From Acrocarpospora phusangensis (GTDB lineage Bacteria > Actinomycetota > Actinomycetes > Streptosporangiales > Streptosporangiaceae), in the NCBI RefSeq assembly GCF_016862995.1, contig NZ_BOOA01000022.1, positions 1 to 64,000 on the forward strand: a stretch of 64,000 bases of DNA, given 5' to 3'. How positions within the stretch are numbered: position 1 is the stretch's first letter; each line of letters starts with the position of its first letter. A program made the translations under genes and the position numbers. Positions 8,206-16,216 of the stretch are shown piece after piece. The notes below the pieces were generated by a model that had not been told where the DNA came from, did no database searches, and saw nothing but the letters and a program-made list of their open reading frames with translations.

Positions 8206-9317
8206 GTGGTCCTCCAGGTCGAGAAGCGCCGCTCCAACGTGACGAGCAGCTGGTTGAACAGCAGTCCGAGTAGGGAGATGGTGATGATTCCGGCGTACAT
8301 GTCGGGGATGCGGAAGTTGAACTGGGCAGCGTTGATCAGGTAGCCGAGGCCCGCCTTCGCGCCGACCATCTCGGCGAAGAGCAGCACCAGAATCGAGTAC
8401 GCCCCTGCCAGCCGGACCCCCGTGAAGATCGTCGGTACGGCCGCGGGCAGGATGACCTTCTGGAACAGCCGTACCGGCCCCAGGCCCATCGAGCGGGCCG
8501 ACTTGATCAGCAGCGGGTCCACGGTCTTCACGCCGCTGATGGTGTTGAGCAGGATCGGCCAGGCGCAGGCGTACAGGACGAATGTGATCTTCGCGGTCTC
8601 GCCGAGGCCGAGGATCAGGGTGAACACCGGCAGCAGCGCGACGGCGCTGGTGTTGCGGAAGAGTTCGAGCAGCGGGGTGAGGAAGCCGGCCAGCGGCCGG
8701 TACCAGCCGATCAGCAGGCCGAGCGGGATCACCATGACGATGGCCAGCAGGAATCCGGCCAGTGAGCGGCCCAGCGAGGCGCCGACGTGCTCGCCGAGTT
8801 CGCCGCGCAGGGCGAGGCCGGACCAGGCGCCGACGACCTCGGAGAGCGGCGGCAGGAACACCCGGTCGACGACGCCCAGCCGGGGCAGGGCCTCCCAGGC
8901 GGCCAGCAGCAGCGCGACCGCGGCGGACCGCCCGAACAGCGATCCGGCCTTCCTGGTGAGTCGCCGGAGACGGGTGTCGCGGGCGACCGGCCTGCCTTTG
9001 GCGCGACCGCCGGCATGGTTGGCGGAGTGGTCGGCGGCATTGTCGATGTCGCGGGCGGCCGGTCCGTCCGCGGTGGGGTTGGTGGCATGGTCGATGTCGC
9101 GGGCGACCGGGCCGTCCTCGGCGTGGCCGGTGTCACGGTCGGGCGGGGAACCGGGGGTCGTGCTGCTCCCGACGAAGCCCGGCTGATCCTGCGGCTCCGC
9201 CTCCGCTGGATCGGCGTCGTCGTCGGGAAGGTCATACCAGTACACATCCCCGGGGAATTGCTCGGATTTTTCGTGACTCGTAGGTGTTTCGAGGGCGCTG
9301 CCCGGAGTGTCAGCCAA
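8202..9317 (-). CDS. ssuC: Sulfonate/nitrate-type ABC transporter permease with long acidic N-terminal extension
   Basis: A 371-residue BPD-type permease. Transmembrane helices begin near residue 130 (AAVALLLAAWEALPRLGV), and the ATPase-contact loop is around KSARSMGLGPVRLFQKVILPAA, as in SsuC/TauC. The first ~120 residues are atypical: hydrophilic, acidic, with an internal repeat (GPVARDIDHATN, GPAARDIDNAAD, RPVARDTRL). The start is TTG, overlapping the ATPase gene by 8 bp and preceded by a GAGGTG ribosome-site-like sequence, so the extension is probably translated. A later start near residue 110 would give an ordinary SsuC. Confidence 0.85.
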   Translation of the reverse strand: MADTPGSALETPTSHEKSEQFPGDVYWYDLPDDDADPAEAEPQDQPGFVGSSTTPGSPPDRDTGHAEDGPVARDIDHATNPTADGPAARDIDNAADHSANHAGGRAKGRPVARDTRLRRLTRKAGSLFGRSAAVALLLAAWEALPRLGVVDRVFLPPLSEVVGAWSGLALRGELGEHVGASLGRSLAGFLLAIVMVIPLGLLIGWYRPLAGFLTPLLELFRNTSAVALLPVFTLILGLGETAKITFVLYACAWPILLNTISGVKTVDPLLIKSARSMGLGPVRLFQKVILPAAVPTIFTGVRLAGAYSILVLLFAEMVGAKAGLGYLINAAQFNFRIPDMYAGIITISLLGLLFNQLLVTLERRFSTWRTT

Positions 9318-10107
9318 CGGAGAGCACCTCGTCCCGGCGGGCCGCGGCGACCTCGTCGCGCAGCAGGGTCCAGATGTGGTGGCGGTATTCGCCGAAACGT
9401 GGATCGGCGCGCAGATCCCCCGCCCGGGAGTCGAACGCCACGTCGATGATCTGTTTGATCCGGCCGGGCCGCGACGTCATGATCGCCACCCGCTGTCCCA
9501 GGTAGACGGCCTCGTCGATGCCGTGCGTGATGAAGACGACGGTCTTGCCCGTCTTCTCCCAGATGCTCAGCAGTTCTTCCTGGAGCGACTCCCGCGTCTG
9601 CGCGTCGAGCGCCGCGAACGGCTCGTCCATCAGCAGCACCTCCGGATCGAAGGCCAGGCTGCGCGCGATCGCCACCCGCTGCCGCATGCCGCCGGACAGC
9701 TCGTGCGGATACCGGTCCGCGAACCCGCTCAGCCCGACCAGCTCCAGGAACTCCCGCGCCCGCTCCGCCCGCTCCCTCGCCGGTACGGCTTTCGCCTCCA
9801 GCCCGAACTCGATGTTGGCCAGCGCGGTACGCCACGGGAACAGCGCGTACTGCTGGAAGACCACGCCGCGGTCGAGGCCGGGACCGTCGATCGGGCGGCC
9901 GTCCAGGCGCAGCGTGCCGGTGGTCGGCGTGGTCAGGCCGGCGATCAGGTCCAGCAGGGTGGACTTGCCGCAGCCGCTCGGCCCGACCAGGGTCAGGAAC
10001 TCCCCGGCCCGGACGTCCAGGTCGATCCCGGCGAGCGCGGTGAACGGCTCGCCCCCGCCGCGCACCTGGAAGGTCTTCCCGACCCCCCGGATCGTGATCT
10101 TGTTCAC
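9310..10107 (-). CDS. ssuB: Sulfonate-type ABC transporter ATP-binding protein
   Basis: A 265-residue ABC ATPase of the nitrate/sulfonate/taurine class. It carries Walker A GPSGCGKST (about residues 43-51), Q-loop VVFQQYALFPWRT, signature LSGGMRQRVAIARSL (about 135) and Walker B VLLMDEPFAALD (about 157), followed by the H-loop FITHGIDEAV. It pairs with the permease and lipoprotein on either side. The 4-bp overlap with the upstream gene and the 8-bp overlap with the permease support coupled translation in one operon. Confidence 0.93.
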   Translation of the reverse strand: MNKITIRGVGKTFQVRGGGEPFTALAGIDLDVRAGEFLTLVGPSGCGKSTLLDLIAGLTTPTTGTLRLDGRPIDGPGLDRGVVFQQYALFPWRTALANIEFGLEAKAVPARERAERAREFLELVGLSGFADRYPHELSGGMRQRVAIARSLAFDPEVLLMDEPFAALDAQTRESLQEELLSIWEKTGKTVVFITHGIDEAVYLGQRVAIMTSRPGRIKQIIDVAFDSRAGDLRADPRFGEYRHHIWTLLRDEVAAARRDEVLSVG

Positions 10108-11102
10108 TTGACGCTCCCGGTCGCGTACGGATTGAACTGGTTGGTGTACACGTCGCCGACCTTGACCTGACCGGGCTGGAGTTCGCCTTCCCGTTCCAGC
10201 CAGTCGATCCAGGTCTGGAACTCCCGGTCCGCGATCAGGCCGCCCTTGGAGGAGACCCCGAAGCTCTTCCAGTACTGGATGGCCGAGGCGTCCTCGTTCC
10301 GCCCCCGCTTAGCCACGATTTCCTGAAATTTCGCGATCACTTCGTCGCGGCTGTGCGCGCGGGTCCACTCGATCGCCTTCGCCACGCCCTCGCCGAACTT
10401 CTTGGCGGCGGCCGGGTTCCGCGCGATGAAGTCCTCGCGCAGCACGTACGTGCCCGCGTTGAAGGGCCCCAGCAGTTCGGTGTCGCTGAACAGCAGCCGG
10501 ATGCCGCCCCGCTCCAGCGCCTTGTCCCGCAGCACCCCGGTGAGCGCGCCGACGTCGATCTGCCCGCCGCGCAGTCCCTGTTCGGTGTTGACCGGCGGCA
10601 CCACCACCAGCTCGACCTGCCTGACCTCCTCCGGCGTGAGCCCGCCGCGCTTCAGGTACTCCTTGATCACCGCTTCGGCGTGCGCGCCCAGCGTGTTGAC
10701 GCCGATCTTCTTCCCGATCAGGTCCCGGGGGCCCTTGATCGGGCTCTCCTCGGTCACCCAGAACCCGCTGAAGGTGTCCTGATCGCTGCCGTAGTAACTG
10801 ACGACCGCCTTGATCGGCGCGCCGCTGGCCCGGAGCTTGACGACGGCCCCGTTGAACGCGCCGCCGAAATCCGTCTGTCCTGTCGCCGCGGACTGGATGT
10901 CCTGCGGCCCGCTGATGGTGTTCCCGATCCACTTGAGTCTGACGGGCGCGAGATAGCCGAGCTCCTCGGCCAGCTCGGGCAGGGTCACGGCCCCGGCGTT
11001 GCCCTGGTAGCGCAGCTCGGTGACCTCTCCGCCGGATTCGGCCCCGCATCCCGCGAGACCTAAGAGCACTCCGGCGACCAGCACGTTCCTGAAGATGTTC
11101 AT
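10104..11102 (-). CDS. ssuA: ABC transporter substrate-binding lipoprotein, SsuA/NMT1-like
   Basis: A 332-residue lipoprotein. The start ATG 11102 gives a short signal with lipobox LAGC (Cys19) and follows an AGGAA ribosome site. The mature part has the SsuA/TauA-like opening (LRYQGNAGAVTLPELAEELG) and IGNTISGPQDIQSAATGQTDFGG, typical of binding proteins for aliphatic sulfonates and related anions. It is the first structural gene of the sulfur operon and lies 40 nt downstream of a cysteine-containing leader peptide, which suggests sulfur-dependent expression. Confidence 0.9.
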   Translation of the reverse strand: MNIFRNVLVAGVLLGLAGCGAESGGEVTELRYQGNAGAVTLPELAEELGYLAPVRLKWIGNTISGPQDIQSAATGQTDFGGAFNGAVVKLRASGAPIKAVVSYYGSDQDTFSGFWVTEESPIKGPRDLIGKKIGVNTLGAHAEAVIKEYLKRGGLTPEEVRQVELVVVPPVNTEQGLRGGQIDVGALTGVLRDKALERGGIRLLFSDTELLGPFNAGTYVLREDFIARNPAAAKKFGEGVAKAIEWTRAHSRDEVIAKFQEIVAKRGRNEDASAIQYWKSFGVSSKGGLIADREFQTWIDWLEREGELQPGQVKVGDVYTNQFNPYATGSVK

Positions 11103-11142
11103 GGCGTTCCTGTACGCGCGAAAGAGAAAGGGGGGACTCGGC

Positions 11143-11226
11143 TCAATCGCGGCGGCGACACTGCGCGCTGGACACGTGGCCATGATCCACGTGTGCGCGC
11201 CGGGTCAGGTTCAGGTCCTTGCTCAT
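11143..11226 (-). CDS. 27-residue sulfur-operon leader peptide
   Basis: A 27-codon ORF between the promoter and ssuA. Its core, LTRRAHVDHGHVSSAQCRR, matches the pattern LTRRxHxDxxRVSSAxCR that I recall from leader peptides in front of Streptomyces sulfur-assimilation operons. The single Cys (residue 23) sits near the end, followed by three Arg codons and TGA. There is no Shine-Dalgarno, but the ATG lies 7 nt past a -10 element, so the mRNA is probably leaderless. Ribosome stalling at the Cys codon when cysteine is low is the likely mode of control; this is inferred from mycobacterial polycysteine leaders. Confidence 0.75.
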   Translation of the reverse strand: MSKDLNLTRRAHVDHGHVSSAQCRRRD

Positions 11227-11233
11227 GCCAGGA

Positions 11234-11262
11234 ACGCTAATCACGAGCCGGTCATAAGTCAA
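11234..11262 (-). promoter_or_regulatory. Promoter of the sulfur operon
   Basis: On the minus strand, TTGACT (11262-11257) and TAGCGT (11239-11234) are separated by 17 bp. The predicted transcription start coincides with the A of the leader-peptide ATG at 11226, which explains the lack of a ribosome site there. Confidence 0.6.
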
Positions 11263-11263
11263 T

Positions 11264-11288
11264 ATTTCCTACCTGATATACAGGAAAT
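11264..11288. promoter_or_regulatory. Nested palindromic operator upstream of the sulfur promoter
   Basis: ATTTCCT (11264-11270) and AGGAAAT (11282-11288) form perfect outer arms, with an inner palindrome CCTG-ATATA-CAGG (11272-11284). The element ends 2 bp upstream of the -35 box, a position suited to an activator or to a repressor blocking polymerase. No cognate regulator gene is adjacent. Confidence 0.55.
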
Positions 11289-11292
11289 CCAT

Positions 11293-12546
11293 TCATTCGG
11301 GCGAGACGAGCGGTCCGGCCCCGGGTCCGTGCCACTCCGCGAGCAGCACCGTGGCGTCATCGCCCAGATGGCCGTCGTGGTAGTCGAGAATGCTCCGGAT
11401 CAGGCGGCGCAGGGTCTCCGGCACCGGCAGGGCGGCGCTGGTGTGCTTGATGATGAAGTCCACGAAACGGGTCAGCCCGAACTCCCGGCCCTGCGCGGCG
11501 CCCGCCTCGACGATGCCGTCGGTGTAGAAGAGCAGCCGGTCGCCCGGTTCCAGCTGCTCCTGGCAGACCGTGACCGGCAGGCCCAGATCAAGGCCCAGCG
11601 GATGCGCCGGCGGGCACTCCAGCGTGGTGCTCCACCGCCCGCTGCGGATCAGCACGGGCGGCGGATGACCGCGGTTGATCCAGGTCAGCTGTCCGGTGCG
11701 CACGTTCAGCTCAGCCATGACGGCGGTGACGAAACGGGTGGCAGGGCCGAACTCGCCGATCAGGGTACGTTCGATGGCCTGACTGTTGACGATCAGATCC
11801 ATGCCCTGGTGGCGGTGGTTGCGGCAGGCCGCCATGGCCAGGTTCGCGGTCAGCCCGGCCGAGGCGTCGTGGCCCATCGCGTCGAACAGCGCCAGATGCA
11901 GCGTGTCCCCGGCCAGGGCGTAGTCGAAGACGTCCCCGCCCACCTCGTACGCGGGCTCGATCATCCCGCCGACCGTCATCTCCGGCGTGGCGTACGTGAG
12001 CGGCGGGATCAGCCGCCACTGCATCTCGGCGGCCACGTTCATCGGCCGGGTGCGCACCACCTGGGAGTAGGCGTCGCTGTGCGTACGCTGGCTGACCAGC
12101 ATCAACGCCACCAGCGCGGCCAGATGCCCGGCCGCCTCCGGCAGGTCGGGACCCTCGGCGGCCACCCGCAGCACGCCCAGCCGCTCCGTGCCGTCCAGCA
12201 ACGGCACCCACCAGAGGTGCTCCCCGTCGCCGCCGTTCTGCGACAGGGCCCTGACCTCCTGGAAGGCGCGCCCCGCCAACGTGGTGTCGATCCTCAGCTC
12301 GGCGATCTCCCCCTCCTCCCCGGCGGCCCAGCCGGGCGGCAGCGCCCGCAGGACCGTCTGCTGCAGGTCAGCCAGATAGACCAGCACGTCGCCGAGGCCC
12401 GCCTCCGCGCCGAACGCGGCCACCCGCTCGGGCAGGCGCTCCAGCGTGAGCAGGTGGCTGGCGTCCAGCAAGCCCGTCAGCATGCGTTCCAGCCCACTCA
12501 GCCCAGCTATCGTCCCCACCCCCCGCCACACGTCCGTCATCTTCAT
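11293..12546 (-). CDS. PP2C/SpoIIE-family serine/threonine phosphatase
   Basis: A 417-residue protein with a GAF-like sensor (about residues 20-165; DVLVYLADLQQTVLRALPPGW) and a C-terminal SpoIIE/RsbU phosphatase domain (about 180-405). Metal-binding acidic motifs are visible: YEVGGDVFDYALAG, LALFDAMGHDASAG, LLFYTDGIVEA and HLGDDATVLLAEW. Such proteins dephosphorylate anti-sigma antagonists, but no partner kinase or antagonist gene is adjacent, so it acts as an orphan here. No signal peptide or membrane segment is visible. It ends only 5 bp from the sulfur operon operator, and its relation to that operon is unclear. Confidence 0.9.
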   Translation of the reverse strand: MKMTDVWRGVGTIAGLSGLERMLTGLLDASHLLTLERLPERVAAFGAEAGLGDVLVYLADLQQTVLRALPPGWAAGEEGEIAELRIDTTLAGRAFQEVRALSQNGGDGEHLWWVPLLDGTERLGVLRVAAEGPDLPEAAGHLAALVALMLVSQRTHSDAYSQVVRTRPMNVAAEMQWRLIPPLTYATPEMTVGGMIEPAYEVGGDVFDYALAGDTLHLALFDAMGHDASAGLTANLAMAACRNHRHQGMDLIVNSQAIERTLIGEFGPATRFVTAVMAELNVRTGQLTWINRGHPPPVLIRSGRWSTTLECPPAHPLGLDLGLPVTVCQEQLEPGDRLLFYTDGIVEAGAAQGREFGLTRFVDFIIKHTSAALPVPETLRRLIRSILDYHDGHLGDDATVLLAEWHGPGAGPLVSPE

Positions 12547-12654
12547 CCTTCCCAGTCGGAGGACGTTCGGTCAGGCATGCGGTGCCACACCCGCTGGGTT
12601 GGCGATCATGGCGATCATGGTTCTCGGGTCACAGTGACTCGGGTTGCGGGCGAA

Positions 12655-13842
12655 TCAGAACAAGGCGAGCCGCTCAGCCAACGCGGCAACAACGCTCGCA
12701 AGTTCGCCGGGGTCTTGGTTGAGGTCCAGAACGTGCGCATACAAGGTGACCTCCGAGTGGTTGATCTGGTACGGCTGCGCTCGCGGCCTTCCAGAGGCAT
12801 ACATGAGGTGACCATGGGTGATGCCGAGCGCGGTGCAGTAAGAAATCAGTTGGAACAGGTGATTCGTGGGAGGAGGACCGTCCAGAGTGCGGTACTTCGC
12901 ATCGATGACCACGCATGGGCGCCCGCCGTGGTGAACGAGGATGTCGGGCTTGAAGCGCACCAGTCCTCGGCTGTCGAGCTGGTATTCCTGCTGCGCGGTG
13001 CATCGCAAGCCGTACGGTAGAAGCGCCGTGGTCAGCTGCCTGGTGAGGAAACGTTCGAAGATCTGGGCCATGTTGAGGATGAACCCATCGATCTGTACGG
13101 CCCGCGGACCCTCCTGCTGAAGGGATGATCCGGACAGCAGCAGCTCAGCCAGCCGGAGCGCGGGAAGATAGCGCTCGTTGAGCCGGGTGAGCCGCCACGG
13201 CGGGAGCGGCGCGCCCGGACGGACGGGGACCACGCCAACCAGGCGCGCGCTCAAATGGCGCAACAGCGCGATCGTGGTGGTCGCGACATCCGGCAGGGTG
13301 GCTGCGACATCGATGGCACCGAGCAGGATCTGGTTTTCGGGGATGTCGGCCAGGTAGTCGTCATAAGCGACCTCGATCGCCGTGGGCAACCCCATCCGGC
13401 GGCTCAGTTGGGCGCTGGTGCGGATCCGGCCGCGCATGACGGTGAGCGCGTCCTCGCGGTGAACGAAACCGTGCAGGATCCCGCCGCGGTGCACCCTCTC
13501 GGCGGCTCTGGCGAAGACAGTGGCCAGAGCGGGGACGAGCAGGTCGTCGGCCGCGGCGGAGATTTCTCGGTGCCGCCAGACGCTGTCGCCGGAGTCGAGC
13601 AGACCGAGCAGACGGCGGACGGGTAGCTTCGGTCGCACGCGGAGTTCGACGGCGCCGTCACCGTGGCCCAGCCGTACAGTTCCGACCCGTTGCCGCCCGG
13701 ACAATCGCCATCGCCCACCTCCGACCGGGGTGATGGCGATCAGGTCGGGAACGGTGGCCAGCGTGGCGATCTGCGCGGGCGTCAACGCCAGCGTGCATGG
13801 CTGGCTCGCGCTTGCCTCGGCAAGAGTGAGGCGGAGCGTCAC
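12655..13842 (-). CDS. mcrC: McrC-like nuclease subunit of a modification-dependent restriction system
   Basis: A 395-residue McrC-family protein. The C-terminal PD-(D/E)xK nuclease centre is visible as KPDILV (Asp300) and VIDAKYR (Asp314, Lys316), followed by LISYCTALG. The N-terminal half contains the McrBC-associated beta domain (VELRVRPKLPVRRLLGLL). It overlaps the McrB gene by 4 bp. In known systems McrC joins McrB rings and cuts DNA containing modified cytosine during GTP-driven translocation. No methyltransferase is encoded nearby, consistent with type IV restriction. Confidence 0.92.
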   Translation of the reverse strand: MTLRLTLAEASASQPCTLALTPAQIATLATVPDLIAITPVGGGRWRLSGRQRVGTVRLGHGDGAVELRVRPKLPVRRLLGLLDSGDSVWRHREISAAADDLLVPALATVFARAAERVHRGGILHGFVHREDALTVMRGRIRTSAQLSRRMGLPTAIEVAYDDYLADIPENQILLGAIDVAATLPDVATTTIALLRHLSARLVGVVPVRPGAPLPPWRLTRLNERYLPALRLAELLLSGSSLQQEGPRAVQIDGFILNMAQIFERFLTRQLTTALLPYGLRCTAQQEYQLDSRGLVRFKPDILVHHGGRPCVVIDAKYRTLDGPPPTNHLFQLISYCTALGITHGHLMYASGRPRAQPYQINHSEVTLYAHVLDLNQDPGELASVVAALAERLALF

Positions 13843-16025
13843 GACGGGGTTAGGCCGAGTGCGGTGAGCAGGACGGGCAGGCCGTACTCAGCTTCGATGT
13901 CGTCGACCTTGCCATAAAGCTGATCTTCCAGCAGCGGCAGGATCTCGGCTGCCCAGATGAGCTCCAGACCGTGCTGGGTGGCGACGCGGGACGTCATCAG
14001 ATAAGAGGGGCCGACGGCACGGTCGGGGTCGTTCAGCCGGCGGTTGACTTCCTCCAGCAGCAGCGCGGGCACGGCGTGGAGTCGTTCGCGGGTCAGCCAG
14101 CGGCGCAGGAGCCCGTCGACCGGAGCTCGGTCCGGTGCCAGGGCGCGGAAGACGAACCGGCGGCGCATCGCCGCGTCGACGAGTGCCACCGAGCGGTCGA
14201 CGGTGTTCATCGTGCCGATGACGAACACGTTCTTGGGCATCTTGAACGGCTCTTCCGGCGAGTACTGCAGGGTGATCTCATGGTTGCGGTACTCCAACAG
14301 GAAGTACAGTTCGCCGAACACCTTGGCCAGGTTGGCGCGGTTGATCTCATCGATGACCAGGACGTACGGCCGGTCAGGTTCCTTCTCGGCGGCCTCGACG
14401 GCGTTCTTGAACGGGCCGGGCACCAGGTCGAAGCCGATCGTGCCACCCTCGCCCATGCGCGGGCGGAAGCCTTCGACGAAGTCTTCGTAGCCGTAGGAGG
14501 GGTGAAACTGGACCAGGCTGGTGCGATCGAGACCGGCCAGCGCCTCGCCGAGTTTTGTGGCCAGGTAGGTCTTGCCTGTCCCGGGCGGGCCGTAAAGGAT
14601 CATCTGTCGTTTGGCGGTGAGCAGGTCCGCGGTCTCTTGTAGCCAGTCGAGTGGCATGAGCAGTTCGTCGGCGAACGTCTGCGTGAGCGTCGGGACGATC
14701 AGGCTGCGGGTTTCGTCTTGAGCCAGGACTTCGTCGGTTACCTGTTCGCCCAGGCCGGCATCGGTGGCCAGCGCCGCTATCACGCTGGTCAGCTCGCCGA
14801 TGGTCATTGTGGTCTTGAGCTTGGCCTTGGCTTCTTCCGGGAGAGCTTTGCGGTTGAGCGAATCTGGATGCCACTCGACCGAGCGACGGCGAGCTAGACC
14901 AAGTCCGGCGGAGTCGTCATAGAAGGCGTCGCTGGTGATGGTGCCGACATAGACGGAGTCGCCGTCCACCGTGGCGATGAGATCACCGGGCTGGAAGCCG
15001 CTGAGGAAGCGCCACAGCTGCCCTGCCGCGACGTCTCTCTTGCCTTGTCTGGCGTCCGGGAAGGCGCTGGAGACGGCGTCTTTGACCTGCTGACGGGAGA
15101 CACCGGCTGGTAGTTCCTCGACATCCGAGAAGGAGACTGAGCAGAAGCCGTCAGCCAGCCACCGGGGGATCGCATTGAACCCGTCGACGTTGGCCCCGCG
15201 CACCAGCCAGCCCTTCTGCGACCGTGGTGCCGGTGGCGGCTCCCAGCGGGAGCGCCAGGGCTCGTCATAGAAGCTGAACTGGCCGCCGTGCTCCGCTTCG
15301 ATCTGCAGACGGATGGCGTAGATATCGCGGTCGAGATCCCCGGTCGGCTCGGCAAGCCGGTCGGCGAAGGCGTCCCGGATGAGCTGCTTGTTGCGCTCGA
15401 CGGAGACCGGTGCGAAAACATCGGGGAACAGCAAGAACAGCAGCACGTGGTATTGGGCGCGACCCCGCGCCTTGCCATCATGATCGGCGAGCACCGATTC
15501 GGCCAGCTCACGGAAGCGCCACGGGTCCCGCAAGGCTGCTTCGCGCTCGTTGAGGGACAGCTTCACCAGCAGTCGGGCAAGGCGGATAAGGAAGGCGAAC
15601 TGGGCCCAGCGGTAGTTCAGGAACGCTTGGCCACCTTTCATGTACCCGGGCGAAGCTGCCGCAGCCAGGTCGTCGGGCACCTTGGCTTCGACGGAAGCCC
15701 ACGACAGGACACTGCTGAGGATCTCGAACTTACGGTCGGCGCCGATGGTCGCGGGGCTGAGCGGCATCACGTTCAGGTAGAGCAGTTCAGCCGCGAGCAC
15801 GATCGTCTGATCCTCGCCCTCGGCGATCTGTCGCTTGAGCTTGACCAGGAACTCGTCGGAAGACCCGTCGAAGTTCTCCACGAACCGTTGGAACAGCTCA
15901 TCCGCGGCTTCTGGCGTCCACGTGCGCAACCCCGGGACGAACGACGACTCCCCGGTCAGAACGCCCCGATCCACCATCTGGCGCGCCGCGCGGCACACCA
16001 CGACACCCTGCTCCCAATCCATCAA
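13839..16025 (-). CDS. mcrB: McrB-like AAA+ GTPase of a modification-dependent restriction system
   Basis: A 728-residue McrB homologue. Walker A GPPGTGKT is at 479-486, Walker B VLVIDEIN at 555-562, and the McrB-specific MNTVDRS at 606-612, followed by AMRRRF. The N-terminal ~450 residues are longer than in E. coli McrB. They seem to hold two modules: a helical region (to about 250) and an EVE/PUA-like region from about 265 (WLVRGANVDGFNAIPRWLADGF) that would read the modified base. It starts the operon; TTGACA (16111-16106, minus) is a candidate -35. Neighbouring genes show no phage or transposase remnants. Confidence 0.9.
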   Translation of the reverse strand: MMDWEQGVVVCRAARQMVDRGVLTGESSFVPGLRTWTPEAADELFQRFVENFDGSSDEFLVKLKRQIAEGEDQTIVLAAELLYLNVMPLSPATIGADRKFEILSSVLSWASVEAKVPDDLAAAASPGYMKGGQAFLNYRWAQFAFLIRLARLLVKLSLNEREAALRDPWRFRELAESVLADHDGKARGRAQYHVLLFLLFPDVFAPVSVERNKQLIRDAFADRLAEPTGDLDRDIYAIRLQIEAEHGGQFSFYDEPWRSRWEPPPAPRSQKGWLVRGANVDGFNAIPRWLADGFCSVSFSDVEELPAGVSRQQVKDAVSSAFPDARQGKRDVAAGQLWRFLSGFQPGDLIATVDGDSVYVGTITSDAFYDDSAGLGLARRRSVEWHPDSLNRKALPEEAKAKLKTTMTIGELTSVIAALATDAGLGEQVTDEVLAQDETRSLIVPTLTQTFADELLMPLDWLQETADLLTAKRQMILYGPPGTGKTYLATKLGEALAGLDRTSLVQFHPSYGYEDFVEGFRPRMGEGGTIGFDLVPGPFKNAVEAAEKEPDRPYVLVIDEINRANLAKVFGELYFLLEYRNHEITLQYSPEEPFKMPKNVFVIGTMNTVDRSVALVDAAMRRRFVFRALAPDRAPVDGLLRRWLTRERLHAVPALLLEEVNRRLNDPDRAVGPSYLMTSRVATQHGLELIWAAEILPLLEDQLYGKVDDIEAEYGLPVLLTALGLTPS

Positions 16026-16145
16026 GCATCCCTTCCGTATGCCCCACCCCCATTCATCTCCAAGAGTATGGAAACTATTACTGTATGTGGTCGCGAGCTT
16101 TGCCCTGTCAACCGGTGCTCGCCGCCGGATAGTCGCGGGAGGCGC

Positions 16146-16183
16146 GTCGGCCCCATGACCCGGGGGGAGGTCATGGGGCCGAC
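16146..16183 (-). terminator. Strong hairpin after the ThuA/sugar-dehydrogenase gene
   Basis: GTCGGCCCCATGACC (16146-16160) pairs perfectly with its reverse complement at 16169-16183 around an 8-nt loop. It lies 34 bp past the stop of the 1314-residue secreted protein gene. It could also limit read-through into the McrBC operon. No long T-run follows, as is usual in actinomycete terminators. Confidence 0.7.
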
Positions 16184-16216
16184 TTCTCGGTGGTGCTTAG
16201 GGGTGCCTAGGGGTGT

